This document shows, piece by piece, positions 1 through 8,370 of a stretch of 40,733 bases of DNA (positions are counted from its first letter, which is position 1; the number at the start of each line of letters is the position of its first letter). A program made the translations under genes and the position numbers. Where the stretch lies: NCBI GenBank assembly GCA_038330365.1, contig JBBQNY010000007.1, positions 1 through 40,733 of the forward strand. Reading direction: 5' to 3'. The stretch is from JBBQNY01 sp038330365 (GTDB lineage: Bacteria > Pseudomonadota > Gammaproteobacteria > Xanthomonadales > Ahniellaceae). The notes beneath the pieces are model-generated. The model searched no databases and was not told the DNA's origin. It saw only the letters and a list, made by a program, of their open reading frames with translations.

Positions 1-18
1 CGTGAACGGATCCGCTCC

Positions 19-831
19 ATGAGCTTCATGCAGATGCTCCGACTGCGCTGGCATACGTCGGGATCGCTGCTGTGCGTCGGGCTGGATCCGGATCCCGCGC
101 GATTTCCCGATGGCCTCGCCGGCGATCCGGATGCCGTCTACACGTTCTGCCGCGACATCGTCGATGCGACGGCTCCGCACGTCTGCACATTCAAACCCCA
201 GTTCGCGCATTTCGCGGCGCTCGGCGCCGAACATGCTCTTGCGAAACTGATTGCGCACATCCATGCGGCGCATCCCGGCATTCCCGTGATTCTCGATGCC
301 AAGCGCGGCGATATCGGGAGCACCGCCGAACGCTACGCGATCGAGTGTTTCGATCGCTACGGCGCCGACGCCGTGACCGTGAATCCCTGGCTCGGGCAGG
401 ACGCCGCACAGCCGTTTCTCGATCGGGCCGACAAGGGCGTGATCGTGCTGTGCCGCACCTCCAATCCCGGCGCCGCGGATTTCCAGGATCTGGAAGTCGA
501 CGGTGAGGCATTGTTTCTGCGGGTCGCGCGCGCCGTCGCCGGCGAGTGGAACACGCATGGCAACTGTGCGCTCGTGGTCGGTGCCACCTGGCCCGCGCAG
601 CTCGCCGCGGTCCGCGCGCGCGTGGGTGACCTGCCCATCCTGGTTCCCGGCATTGGCGCGCAGGGCGGCGATGTCGAGGCGACGCTCCGCAGTGGGCTGG
701 ATGGCGCCGGCACGGGTCTCATGCTGAGTGCATCGCGCAGCATCCTATACGCCTCGAATGGGGATGACCACGCCGACGCCGCACGTCGCGCCGCATTGAG
801 CCTCTGCGACGAGATCAACCGCTATCGCTGA
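19..831 (+). CDS. pyrF: Orotidine 5'-phosphate decarboxylase (type 2)
   Basis: Cytosolic enzyme that decarboxylates OMP to UMP, the last step of de novo pyrimidine synthesis. The 270-residue protein starts its TIM barrel with GLDPD (21-25) and carries the family catalytic motif DAKRGD at 93-98 (D93, K95, D98). The phosphate-binding LVPGIGAQGGD stretch lies near 207-217. The length and the DAKRGDIGSTA signature fit the longer 'type 2' PyrF family. The ATG at 19 was chosen because it forms an ATGA overlap with a TGA at 20-22 in another frame, which may be the end of an upstream gene outside the window. The pyrF frame itself stays open to base 1, so a start further upstream cannot be excluded. 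No clear ribosome site is visible. The 3' end overlaps the convergent glycosyltransferase gene by 10 bp. Confidence 0.95.
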   Translation: MSFMQMLRLRWHTSGSLLCVGLDPDPARFPDGLAGDPDAVYTFCRDIVDATAPHVCTFKPQFAHFAALGAEHALAKLIAHIHAAHPGIPVILDAKRGDIGSTAERYAIECFDRYGADAVTVNPWLGQDAAQPFLDRADKGVIVLCRTSNPGAADFQDLEVDGEALFLRVARAVAGEWNTHGNCALVVGATWPAQLAAVRARVGDLPILVPGIGAQGGDVEATLRSGLDGAGTGLMLSASRSILYASNGDDHADAARRAALSLCDEINRYR

Positions 832-1748
832 CGCGTGATCATCCGTGGCTGCGACGCCAGGCTGCGCAGCCATGCCCGTGGCGCTGCGATGGCGTAGTGC
901 CCGACGATCAGGATGAAGGCAGCCGCAGTGATGAGCGCCGGCGCAGCGCGTCCCTCGAACTTGCGGAAGTACCGCCACATACCCCGGTGCTTGCACCATT
1001 CGACGAACCAGGGCCGGCTGCGCGAGGACACGCCGCGAAGATGCAGCGCGGTCACTTCGTTCGCGACGAAGACGCCATGCCCCGCTTCGCGTACACGGCG
1101 GCACAGATCAAGGTCTTCGGCATGTAGCCGGTAAAGCGAGTCGAAGCCGCCAATGGACTCGAACAGCGCCCGCGGCATCAACATCAGCGCTCCCGAGACC
1201 GCGTCCACCGGCTGCATCGAGATGGCCTCATCCCTTGCCACGGCTACGCTCTGGCGTCGCCCACCGCCCGCCAGCATGCGCCGCAAATCGGGATCGCGCC
1301 GGCGCGCGGATGGATCGCGCAGCCCGGCGCCATCGACAAGGTCCGCCCCCACCAGACCCGCACGCTCCACGCTCGCACAGGCGGCGCGCAAACGACTCAG
1401 GGTGTCCGTCTCCAGCATGCAGTCCGGGTTGACGAACGCGAGCCAGGGTTCGCTGCAACGCTCTGCCGCCTGGTTGCAGGCCTGCGCAAATCCCGCATTG
1501 GTCGCGTTGCGCAACAGCTGGACGCGAGCGTCCTTGTCGCTCTGCGCGGCGACCTGTGTCGCGCTGCTGTCATTGGAGGCATTGTCGACAACCACGATGC
1601 GCGTGACGGCGGACGCGGCGCGCAGTCTGTCGAGGCATTCGTCGATGGTGGTGGCGCTGCGGTAGGCGACCACGATCGCGGCAATCGAGTCAGGCTGCAT
1701 CGACTCTGCATCCGGCATTCGATCGACGTCGCCCGACAGGCCGCTCAT
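822..1748 (-). CDS. Family 2 glycosyltransferase with C-terminal membrane segment
   Basis: A 308-residue GT-A type glycosyltransferase. The nucleotide-binding start is at about 22-31 (IAAIVVAYRS), VVVDNASN at 52-59, the metal/sugar-nucleotide motif FVNPDCML at about 105-112, and the catalytic-region motif HAEDLDLCRR near 215. It resembles rhamnosyltransferase (WbbL/RfbN-like) members, but the donor sugar cannot be read from the sequence. A hydrophobic stretch near 272-292 may hold it at the inner membrane. It is the last gene of the glycan export operon, 138 bp after the methyltransferase; that gap shows no gene. The start is uncertain: ATG codons at residues 11 and 17 are alternatives, and no good ribosome site precedes any of them. 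Confidence 0.88.
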   Translation of the reverse strand: MSGLSGDVDRMPDAESMQPDSIAAIVVAYRSATTIDECLDRLRAASAVTRIVVVDNASNDSSATQVAAQSDKDARVQLLRNATNAGFAQACNQAAERCSEPWLAFVNPDCMLETDTLSRLRAACASVERAGLVGADLVDGAGLRDPSARRRDPDLRRMLAGGGRRQSVAVARDEAISMQPVDAVSGALMLMPRALFESIGGFDSLYRLHAEDLDLCRRVREAGHGVFVANEVTALHLRGVSSRSRPWFVEWCKHRGMWRYFRKFEGRAAPALITAAAFILIVGHYAIAAPRAWLRSLASQPRMITRQR

Positions 1749-1886
1749 CGTGTTGCCGCAGGAATTCGCTCATCCCGCATCGCACGTGGACGGCTGGAGA
1801 TACGACGCATCGGCAGCCCGGTCATTGTGTCGGCGCACACTATCGTTCGTTCCGAAAGGTGCACTGGCGACCGGACCGGCGACGCG

Positions 1887-2798
1887 TCAGGTGCCGGGTC
1901 GGCCTGCACGGTTCTGCTCCAGCTGACGCTCGAGGCTCTCACACTGGAGTTCAAGCTCGGCGATGCGGCGCGCGCGTTCCTCGAGCAAATGCCCTGCACG
2001 AATGATGTGGGCGATCTCCGCGTTGTAGTGCGCATAAACCGACTCGCTGCGATCCCCGAACAGGTGGAGCGCTGGTTGTGGCAGCGTCTCAAGCGACGCC
2101 TCGTCCATGGCGCAGACCGCAACATAGTAGAGCGGCGGGTATGGCATCCCGTGCACCACTTCGGTGTCTCCGGCTTCGAGTGTGGCCGCAGCGAATTCCC
2201 CCGGCACGCTGCGCGAATCGGCATCGATCCGCCAAAGCGCGCCCTGGAACAGCAGCTTCTGGGCGTATAACCGATGCACCGGAAAGAAATCCGCAAGGAG
2301 GCTCTCGAACTCCGCTCGATACAGCTCGCGCACGTGGAAAGGGTTGCTCACTCCGGTCGCGTCGGTGTAGTTCGCCTTGTCCGGGGACGAGATGAGCAGC
2401 GCCCCGCCCGCAGCCAGCAGTCGTTGGAATCCCGCGAGCATGCGTTGCTGTTCGTGCACATGCTCAAGGGTCTCGAAACTCACGATCAGATCGAAAGACG
2501 CGTCCGGGAACGCATCCAGCGCGGTGGCGTCACCGACTTCGAACTTCAGCGAAGACGTGTTCCCGTAGCGGCCGCGCGCATGCGCAATGGCCTGCGCATC
2601 GATGTCTACGCCCGTGACTGCTGCCGCACTCGCGGCCAGCAGGCGTGATCCGTAGCCTTCGCCGCAGGCCGCGTCGAGCACGCGACGGCCCTGGGACATC
2701 GGTACGGCGAACGCATAGCGGTGCATGTGCTCGTACCAGATCTCGCGCACGCACTCGGGCGTGAAGCGCTCACCGGTGAATTCGAGCGGCGCGCTCAT
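1887..2798 (-). CDS. Class I SAM-dependent methyltransferase with C-terminal coiled coil
   Basis: A 303-residue protein. Residues about 1-210 form a Rossmann methyltransferase with motif I at 40-50 (VLDAACGEGYG), the acidic ribose contact in GVDID (63-67), and SFDLIVSFETLEHV near 102-115. After a short linker, residues about 255-297 are rich in Glu, Arg, Leu and Ala in heptad-like spacing, predicting a coiled coil. The start codon overlaps the stop of the preceding glycosyltransferase (ATGA). In Wzm/Wzt export systems such as E. coli O9a, a chain-terminating enzyme (WbdD) joins a methyltransferase to a coiled-coil ruler. This protein has that outline but no kinase domain. The acceptor, whether chain end or sugar, is inferred from position only. 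Confidence 0.85.
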   Translation of the reverse strand: MSAPLEFTGERFTPECVREIWYEHMHRYAFAVPMSQGRRVLDAACGEGYGSRLLAASAAAVTGVDIDAQAIAHARGRYGNTSSLKFEVGDATALDAFPDASFDLIVSFETLEHVHEQQRMLAGFQRLLAAGGALLISSPDKANYTDATGVSNPFHVRELYRAEFESLLADFFPVHRLYAQKLLFQGALWRIDADSRSVPGEFAAATLEAGDTEVVHGMPYPPLYYVAVCAMDEASLETLPQPALHLFGDRSESVYAHYNAEIAHIIRAGHLLEERARRIAELELQCESLERQLEQNRAGRPGT

Positions 2799-3658
2799 GC
2801 GGCAGCGCTCCGCAGATCGGCGCGGCCGTCCTGCTGCAGCGCTGAATGGATCCGCTCGCGCAGTGCGGCGAGCGGATCGGCTGCGATGAACGCCGCCACG
2901 TCGCCCTCGTACCGCGGGTAGCGCGCCTGCAGGCGCGCGAGGTTCACGCCACCCGGGGACAGGTTCTCACCCTGGAAACTGGCGTGACCGACGTGCGCCA
3001 CATAGGCATCGACACAGAGCACATTGCGCCATCCGTGGGCGGCTGCGCGCTGACAGAAGTCGTTCTCTTCGCCGTAGCCGCGACCGTAAGTCGCGGCATC
3101 GAAATCTCCGACCGCGTCGAGCGCCGCGCGGGCAATCCAGAGACAGAAACCGACGCCGGTCGGCAGGTCCGGGTAGTCCTCCCCAGCTGCGGCACATACC
3201 GCGCGAGCGATCGCATCGACGTCCGCCGGCACCGGTGCGGCGCGGCAGAGTTCAGGCCAGCTGCAGATCTCGGCATTGTTGGACCAGGGAGTGGCGGTTG
3301 CGACAGCCGCGTCGGAAGCGCCGCAGCGCGCGAGCGACTGGATCCAGCCGGGCGTGACGATCGTGTCGCTGTTGAGCAACACGACATCTCCGCGCGTGAG
3401 TGCCATCGCCTCGTTGACGGTGGCGACGAATCCGAGATTGCGTGGGTGGCGGACACAGCGCACCGTGAAGCGTGCGCCGTCCACGAAATCCTGGATGATG
3501 CCGCGCACCGATGGGTCGGGCGAGGCATCGTCGACAACGATGACTTCCGCAGCATCCGGCAGCGTGCGCTGCAGGCTGGCCAGGCATGCGGGCAGCACGT
3601 GGCTGCCGTTGTATACGGGCAGAATCACGGTGGGGAGAGTCACCTCTCGCACACTCAT
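2795..3658 (-). CDS. Family 2 glycosyltransferase
   Basis: A 287-residue GT2 enzyme with the expected order of motifs: TLPTVILPVYNG at the N-terminus, VIVVDDASPD for the nucleotide, VLLNSDTIVTPGW as the DxD-type region, and GYGEENDFCQRA holding the likely catalytic acid. No membrane segment is evident, so it probably acts at the cytosolic face of the inner membrane on a lipid-linked glycan. I chose the ATG at 3658 over one five codons upstream because it overlaps the wzt stop as ATGA, the junction style used throughout this operon. Its own stop overlaps the methyltransferase start in the same way. Donor and linkage are unknown. Confidence 0.88.
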   Translation of the reverse strand: MSVREVTLPTVILPVYNGSHVLPACLASLQRTLPDAAEVIVVDDASPDPSVRGIIQDFVDGARFTVRCVRHPRNLGFVATVNEAMALTRGDVVLLNSDTIVTPGWIQSLARCGASDAAVATATPWSNNAEICSWPELCRAAPVPADVDAIARAVCAAAGEDYPDLPTGVGFCLWIARAALDAVGDFDAATYGRGYGEENDFCQRAAAHGWRNVLCVDAYVAHVGHASFQGENLSPGGVNLARLQARYPRYEGDVAAFIAADPLAALRERIHSALQQDGRADLRSAAA

Positions 3659-4842
3659 GTGCCTGCAAGCCATCGATGTGCGAGTCTCACCAGTCCGAGT
3701 TCCCGGCTTTCTCCGCCCACGGAGAAGGTGCGCTCCATGGTATCGAACAGGCGCAGTTCTTCGGTGTCGAGTGCATGCGCGCGCGCGAAGTAGCCGCCCG
3801 GCAGCAAGGGCAGTTCATCGAACTGCACAATGAATCGCCACAGGCCATCCTCGATACGGTGAGGCCGGGCATTCGACATGGCACTGGTGACTCCGTACAC
3901 CGGCGTGCCGTCGACGCGGACGATGCCGACGGCGACGCCAGGCGTTCGTCCGTCACGCGAACGCACGTCGATGCGCAGTTCAAGCGAGTCGCCGCAATCG
4001 ATCGCAATGGCGGTTTCCTGTGCGTGGCCATTGAGGGCGACTTCGGCGACTTCGAACTCCTGCCCGCTCTGCGTCACCACCTGGCTTTCCTGTTGCGCCG
4101 CGATCTTCCGTTCCTGGAAGGCGAGATACTGCTGCGTGACGTCATACACCGCTCCGCAGGCACGCGGCTTGCCGTGATCGAGCCAGATGGCGCTGCGACA
4201 CAATTTCTGAGCATGGAACATGCTGTGCGAAACCAGCAGCAGCGTGCCGCCGCCCGCAAGATATTCCTCGATCCAGCGGATGCATTTGCGCTGGAATGCC
4301 TCGTCGCCCACCGCGAGCACTTCGTCGGTGATGAGGAGCTGCGGTCGCCGGGCCGCGACCAGCGCGAATCCCAGCCGTACAACCATGCCACTGGAATAGT
4401 GCTTGACCGGTTCGTCGACCCAGTGGCCGATGTCGGCAAAGGCCTCGATTTCACGCATTCTGGTCGCGATTTCACGGCTGCCGAAACCCATGATGGCCCC
4501 GGCCATCGCAACGTTGGCCCGACCCGTCAGTTCGGGATTGAAGCCGGCTCCCAGTTCCAGCAGCGCCCCGATGCTGGCCTCGCGGTGCAGCGTTCCGCGC
4601 GTCGCCGCGATCACGCCACTGATGATCTTGAGCAGCGTCGATTTGCCGGCGCCGTTCTCGCCAATCACGGCCATCGACTCCCCCGGGCGGATCTCGAACG
4701 AAACGCCGTCGAGCACGGTTACGGGATCGGCCTGTGGCACTCCACGCAACAACCGCCACATCGCGCGCATGCGATCCGATGGACGCACGACGCGCGGGTA
4801 GTCCTTGCCGATGCCCTCAAGCTGCAGCAGTGGCGCACTCAC
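3655..4842 (-). CDS. wzt: ABC transporter ATP-binding subunit of polysaccharide export, with C-terminal recognition domain
   Basis: The 395-residue ATPase partner of Wzm; it powers movement of an undecaprenol-linked O-antigen-like glycan across the inner membrane. Walker A GENGAGKST is at 61-69, the degenerate signature HYSSGM typical of Wzt/TagH proteins at about 148-153, Walker B LLITDEVL at 169-176, and the switch histidine in VSHS near 206. Residues about 262-395 form an extra beta-rich domain like Wzt-C, which in E. coli O9a and Raoultella binds the modified chain end. The start is a GTG at 4842, overlapping the wzm stop (GTGA); the open frame runs 187 codons further upstream, but that part only shadows wzm. 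The extra domain and the neighbouring methyltransferase together suggest a capped glycan. Confidence 0.93.
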   Translation of the reverse strand: MSAPLLQLEGIGKDYPRVVRPSDRMRAMWRLLRGVPQADPVTVLDGVSFEIRPGESMAVIGENGAGKSTLLKIISGVIAATRGTLHREASIGALLELGAGFNPELTGRANVAMAGAIMGFGSREIATRMREIEAFADIGHWVDEPVKHYSSGMVVRLGFALVAARRPQLLITDEVLAVGDEAFQRKCIRWIEEYLAGGGTLLLVSHSMFHAQKLCRSAIWLDHGKPRACGAVYDVTQQYLAFQERKIAAQQESQVVTQSGQEFEVAEVALNGHAQETAIAIDCGDSLELRIDVRSRDGRTPGVAVGIVRVDGTPVYGVTSAMSNARPHRIEDGLWRFIVQFDELPLLPGGYFARAHALDTEELRLFDTMERTFSVGGESRELGLVRLAHRWLAGT

Positions 4843-5633
4843 AGGAAATCCTCGAAGTGCCGCGACAGCCGCTGGAACACGAACCAGCCGAGGGCGAGAC
4901 ACGACACGGGAAAAACCACCAGCGCCAACCAGCCGATCGATGGCTGGCCGGCGTCGAACAGGCTCCAGCGGAACGCTTCCACGAACGCGGTCATGGGATT
5001 GAAATCGAGCAGTGGCTGGAATCTCGGCGGGAGCATTTCGCGCGGATAGAGGATCGGAGTCAGGAAAAACCATGCCGTCAGCAGCTGCCCCACGATCTGG
5101 GCCACGTCGCGCACGAACACCTGCATTGCCGCCAGTGCCAACGCGAGTCCGGCTGCCGCCACTCCCAGCACTGCCATGAGCAACAATGCCAGCGGCAGAC
5201 CCGACCATTGCAGCGGGTGACCGAGCACCGCCAGCACGCACAACACCAGCACGAAGCCGACCGAGTGCAGAAGGAAAGCGCTGGTCACCTTCGAAAGCAC
5301 CAGTACCGCTCGCGGCAATGCCACCTTCGATAGCAGAGCCGAGTTCTCGGTAACCGCAGTAGTGCCCTGCACCAGGCTTTCCGTGAATGCCGTCCAGGGC
5401 CACAGCGCGGCGGCCAGGAATGGCACGAAGCCAATGTCGAAGCCTTCTGGCAGCCGCGCGCGCAGCACCGTCACGAGCATGACGCTGTAGACCGTGAGCA
5501 TGAGAAGTGGCTGCAGCACGGCCCAGCCCAGCCCGGTCAACGTGCCCTCGAACCGCGCGCGCAAGGCACGCGCAGTGAAGTGCCTCAACAGCTGGAGATT
5601 ACGTGTCGAGGCAATCGACAGGAGTGCCGGCAT
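4839..5633 (-). CDS. wzm: ABC transporter permease of polysaccharide export
   Basis: A 264-residue ABC-2 type integral membrane protein with about six hydrophobic segments. An amphipathic N-terminal region (RHFTARALRARFEGT) precedes the first membrane helix, as in Wzm/KpsM proteins. The permease loop DVAQIVGQLLTAWFFLTP sits before the fifth helix. It forms the inner-membrane channel for the glycan exported with Wzt. The frame is open further upstream to 5774, but those 47 residues lack homology-like features. Starting at the ATG at 5633 gives the usual family length near 260. No clear ribosome site precedes it. It is the first gene of the operon, and the 220 bp upstream (5634-5853) show no gene and only weak promoter-like matches. 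Confidence 0.92.
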   Translation of the reverse strand: MPALLSIASTRNLQLLRHFTARALRARFEGTLTGLGWAVLQPLLMLTVYSVMLVTVLRARLPEGFDIGFVPFLAAALWPWTAFTESLVQGTTAVTENSALLSKVALPRAVLVLSKVTSAFLLHSVGFVLVLCVLAVLGHPLQWSGLPLALLLMAVLGVAAAGLALALAAMQVFVRDVAQIVGQLLTAWFFLTPILYPREMLPPRFQPLLDFNPMTAFVEAFRWSLFDAGQPSIGWLALVVFPVSCLALGWFVFQRLSRHFEDFL

Positions 5634-5853
5634 CAGTGCATCCGCAACAGTGGAAAGAGCTGGAAACCCTCTGAATAATGCCACGCCGCACGATTTCCGG
5701 ACCGATACCGAAAGTCCTGCAGCCGCAAAGGATGACAGCTTCCAGGAGCGCCGGATCCTGCCTGCGGTTTGCAACTAAAGCCGTACGCTCTCCGGATGCG
5801 GGCGGGTGCGCACGAAAGTCCGGTGGATGCCACGCGATCCTGCGCTATGCATT

Positions 5854-6870
5854 TCAGCCTCGAGGCGTGAGGGATTCCTCGGCCTTTTCGATGGCTGATT
5901 TCCTGGGCTGCATCAGGGGTGCCGGAAGTTTTTGGTTGCGGGCGGCATCCTCGACGATCTCGGCGTTGCCGTAACGGGTGCGCAAGGCCTGCAGGCGCGT
6001 GGGGTTTCCTGCAAGGGGCAGATTCAGCAAACGGTCGCTCTGATCCTGCAGGTAACGCGACTGATGGCGCTGACGCATCTGGGCGATCAGGCCCTCCTTG
6101 ATCTCGTCGAACTCTGCCGGGCGACCCACCCGATGCTCGATCATCTCGATCACGTGATAGCCGTAGGGCGTCTCCACGACTGGGGACAGCTCACCACTGC
6201 TGCTCATGGCGAATGCGGCATCTTCGAAAGGCTTGACTGTCTTCCCGCGCGTGACGTCAAGAAATACACCCCCCTCGGCGGCGGAAGAGTCATCTTCTGA
6301 ATATTTGCGCGCCAGGTCTGCCACCGACTCGCCCTTCAGGGCGCGCTCGCGCAATTGCTCCGCGAGCGCGCGCGCCGCCTCGGGCGATCGGCATGCGGTC
6401 TTGATCAGGATATGGCGCAGGTCCACAGCATCGCCAATCGAGAAGCTCTTGGGAGATGCGGCGTACGCCTCCGCCGCGAGCGTCTCCGCATCGAAGGCGG
6501 GCGCGTGGTTGAAGGTGTACTCCTGGTACGCCAGCGCGAGTTCGCGCTTTTCGGACAGCTCGCGCGCGCTCCGAAAGGCGTCGGTTCGGTCCAATTTCAG
6601 CTTCCGAGCCTCACTGGCCATCTGCTCGACCAGGAGCAGCTGGTTGATCATCGAGTCGATACGCTCGACGCTGTCGATGAAGCCGGCCCGTTGCTGTTCC
6701 GGAATCTCGCGCATCCGGGTGTCGACTTCCGCTTCCGTCACTTCCGCAGCGCCGCGCCGGGCCAACACGTCCGAGGTCCCCGGAATCTCCGAGGCAAACG
6801 TCGAGGACGCTACAGCTGCGGCAGCCAGCGTGAAGGCCAGGACCGTGAGAGATCGTTGCGATGGAGTCAT
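5854..6870 (-). CDS. Exported parvulin-type peptidyl-prolyl isomerase
   Basis: A 338-residue protein with a signal peptide (hydrophobic core about 9-25, cleavage likely near FAS-E28), so it acts in the periplasm. A helical N-terminal region (30-150) precedes one rotamase domain at about 152-247. That domain has the hallmarks LRHILIKT, a Glu/Ser-rich loop after LARKYSEDDSSAAEGG, F..AAF and the closing PYGYHVIEMIEH. It resembles the SurA/PpiD/PrsA group of outer-membrane protein chaperones, but it has one parvulin domain where SurA has two. The C-terminal 90 residues are charged. The gene follows an intrinsic terminator and lies upstream of the glycan operon. Its client proteins cannot be read from the sequence; the secreted proteins encoded nearby are possibilities. 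Confidence 0.88.
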   Translation of the reverse strand: MTPSQRSLTVLAFTLAAAAVASSTFASEIPGTSDVLARRGAAEVTEAEVDTRMREIPEQQRAGFIDSVERIDSMINQLLLVEQMASEARKLKLDRTDAFRSARELSEKRELALAYQEYTFNHAPAFDAETLAAEAYAASPKSFSIGDAVDLRHILIKTACRSPEAARALAEQLRERALKGESVADLARKYSEDDSSAAEGGVFLDVTRGKTVKPFEDAAFAMSSSGELSPVVETPYGYHVIEMIEHRVGRPAEFDEIKEGLIAQMRQRHQSRYLQDQSDRLLNLPLAGNPTRLQALRTRYGNAEIVEDAARNQKLPAPLMQPRKSAIEKAEESLTPRG

Positions 6871-6951
6871 GGGAAATCCGTCAAATGAAGGTGAGATTGC
6901 GACCGTGGCGGACGCAATTAGTTTTCTGCCTCGCAGCCGCTCGCAGCAGGC

Positions 6952-6984
6952 AAAAAAAACCAGGGGCGATCGCTCGCCCCTGGT
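6952..6984 (-). terminator. Intrinsic terminator after the 398-residue secreted protein gene
   Basis: Read on the minus strand, a perfect 11-bp GC-rich stem (6974-6984 with 6959-6969) closes a 4-nt loop and is followed by eight T residues (6952-6959). It lies 22 bp past the stop codon of the gene ending at 7007. Confidence 0.93.
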
Positions 6985-7006
6985 TCGTGGTGTGTCGGTT
7001 CGCGCG

Positions 7007-8203
7007 CTACTGGGACTGCAATGCCACGCCGCAGCGTCCATCCGATCCCTGCTCCATGCAGTTGTGCTCGTTGGCCTGGTAACCATCGAGCGGATCGACC
7101 GTGACGAAATTGAGGAAGTAGGTCTGACCATAGGCCAAGGCGCAACGATCATTGTTGGGCGTGCCGTTGATGGTGTAGCCCATTCCGCCCACGATGAAGC
7201 GTGAACTCCCGACCAAGGTCAAGTTGCGGCAACCCAGGTTGAGTGTGGGCTCGGAGGGATCGGGAATGTTGTCTGCGGGAGGCAAGCGCAGATCTCCCGG
7301 ACAGCGGGAAATGGTCATGTAGGACCGCGAGAGCACGGCCGAACCGCCGCTCTGCGATTCGATCCAGTTGAGTTCGCGCTGCAGCACATTGAAGTCGCCC
7401 GGATCGAGTGTGCCGTTGCCATTGTTGTCGATGGTCGCGGAGGCGCTGAACTGGATGGAGAGGATTTCGCCGCGCCCGGCTTTAATGACGCCAAGTCCGT
7501 TGATATGCGGGAAATCCTGCAGGAACCCACCGGTTGCCTGGTTCCGGACCTGGGTGAACAGGGTGGTCGGGGAACGTGTGAAATTCTCCCAGGGCTGGCC
7601 CGTCCACACGGTCGGACAGTTTCCCGGGAGTGTGCCGCCGCCGCCCGTCGCGGTGGCATAGGTCAGTACATTGGAAGTCCGTGCACCCGTTGCGGCAAAG
7701 CACCGAAGTGAGAAGTTGTACGTTGATACCTCATTGGGCAGCGTAATGTTGCTGAGCGTCGCTGCGCCGGGCACCGTCAGGCCCGTCCAGTTCGTACTGC
7801 CGCCGCCGCCCGTGCTGATGCGCTGGCACGCCTCGTAGGAAGCGTTGAGCCCGACTGGCGCAATAGTGAAGGTCGTGAGTGGCGGGTACAGACCTGCCGT
7901 CGGCGTCTGGGAGAAGTTGCTGCCGGCGATGCTGAAGGCAGGCGGAAGAGTTCCGCCGCCGGTTCCAATCGGATCCAGGCATTCGTTCGGATCGCTCGCG
8001 CTCGGCTGGCAATCGACAATCACATTGCCACTGATCGGATCAATATTGACGTTGGAGTCAGCCCTCAGGGTGACCGAGGCCTTTTGAGTCGCACCACGAT
8101 TGATGATCACGCGGCTGGACTGCGCGAAGGAAAGCGCGGGCAGCGCGATCAGGGCAATGCCGAATAGCGCGGCGAGCGCGCTGACAGGGCGAAACGGGGT
8201 CAT
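7007..8203 (-). CDS. Secreted protein of unknown function with a calcium-loop-like motif
   Basis: Not recognised. The 398-residue protein has a clear Sec signal peptide (hydrophobic 9-25, cleavage after SFA at 27). The mature part is poor in Lys, rich in Gly, Thr, Asn and Ser, and has many cysteines (for example at 65, 75, 126, 168 and 196), suggesting a disulfide-bonded extracytoplasmic protein. Two glycine linkers (TGGGGS near 131-136 and TGGGGTLP at 186-193) divide it into segments. DNNGNGTLDPGDF at 259-271 matches the spacing of an EF-hand/dockerin calcium loop. The ATG at 8203 directly precedes the signal peptide, so it was preferred over an upstream in-frame ATG at 8269. It is flanked by terminators on both sides and is therefore probably a single-gene unit. 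A role as a type II secretion substrate is only inference from position. Confidence 0.8.
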   Translation of the reverse strand: MTPFRPVSALAALFGIALIALPALSFAQSSRVIINRGATQKASVTLRADSNVNIDPISGNVIVDCQPSASDPNECLDPIGTGGGTLPPAFSIAGSNFSQTPTAGLYPPLTTFTIAPVGLNASYEACQRISTGGGGSTNWTGLTVPGAATLSNITLPNEVSTYNFSLRCFAATGARTSNVLTYATATGGGGTLPGNCPTVWTGQPWENFTRSPTTLFTQVRNQATGGFLQDFPHINGLGVIKAGRGEILSIQFSASATIDNNGNGTLDPGDFNVLQRELNWIESQSGGSAVLSRSYMTISRCPGDLRLPPADNIPDPSEPTLNLGCRNLTLVGSSRFIVGGMGYTINGTPNNDRCALAYGQTYFLNFVTVDPLDGYQANEHNCMEQGSDGRCGVALQSQ

Positions 8204-8235
8204 GGGCAGGCGTCCCAGCGTCAGAAGTTGACGCG

Positions 8236-8244
8236 ATCTTACCA
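8236..8244 (-). promoter_or_regulatory. Possible extended -10 promoter for the 398-residue secreted protein
   Basis: On the minus strand TGGTAAGAT fits an extended -10 (TGn followed by TAAGAT), which would place the transcription start about 25 nt before the ATG at 8203. The match overlaps a 10-bp perfect inverted repeat, TTACTGGTAA (8239-8248), a possible operator. There is no recognisable -35. Confidence 0.35.
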
Positions 8245-8266
8245 GTAACAGGCGAAGGGGCGGCGC

Positions 8267-8294
8267 CACTGGTCGGCGGCTTCAGCCGCCAGTG
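8267..8294. repeat. REP-like hairpin
   Basis: GGCGGC-TTCA-GCCGCC (8275-8290) forms a 6-bp stem with a 4-nt loop, extended by CACT/AGTG at the outside across a 4-nt bulge. The GGCTTCAGCC core resembles REP palindromes of Xanthomonadales and Pseudomonas, but the conserved GGAG flank is missing. Confidence 0.45.
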
Positions 8295-8309
8295 TGATTC
8301 CGCGCGCAT

Positions 8310-8340
8310 AAAAAAGACCCCGGGCTTGCGCCCGGGGTCT
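8310..8340 (-). terminator. Intrinsic terminator after the 525-residue secreted protein gene
   Basis: On the minus strand a perfect 11-bp stem (8330-8340 with 8315-8325) with a 4-nt loop is followed by a run of six T (8310-8315). It begins 30 bp after the stop codon of the gene ending at 8371. Confidence 0.93.
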
Positions 8341-8370
8341 CTTGTTACATCAGTTCCGTGAAGCTGGAAC

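Noticed and set aside
2..22. End of an upstream plus-strand gene overlapping pyrF as ATGA
   Set aside because: Only seven codons are visible, too few to support a gene, so it is mentioned only with pyrF.
4843..5403. N-terminal extension of Wzt to 582 residues
   Set aside because: It lies entirely within wzm in another frame, and the GTG at 4842 with its 4-nt overlap gives the normal Wzt N-terminus.
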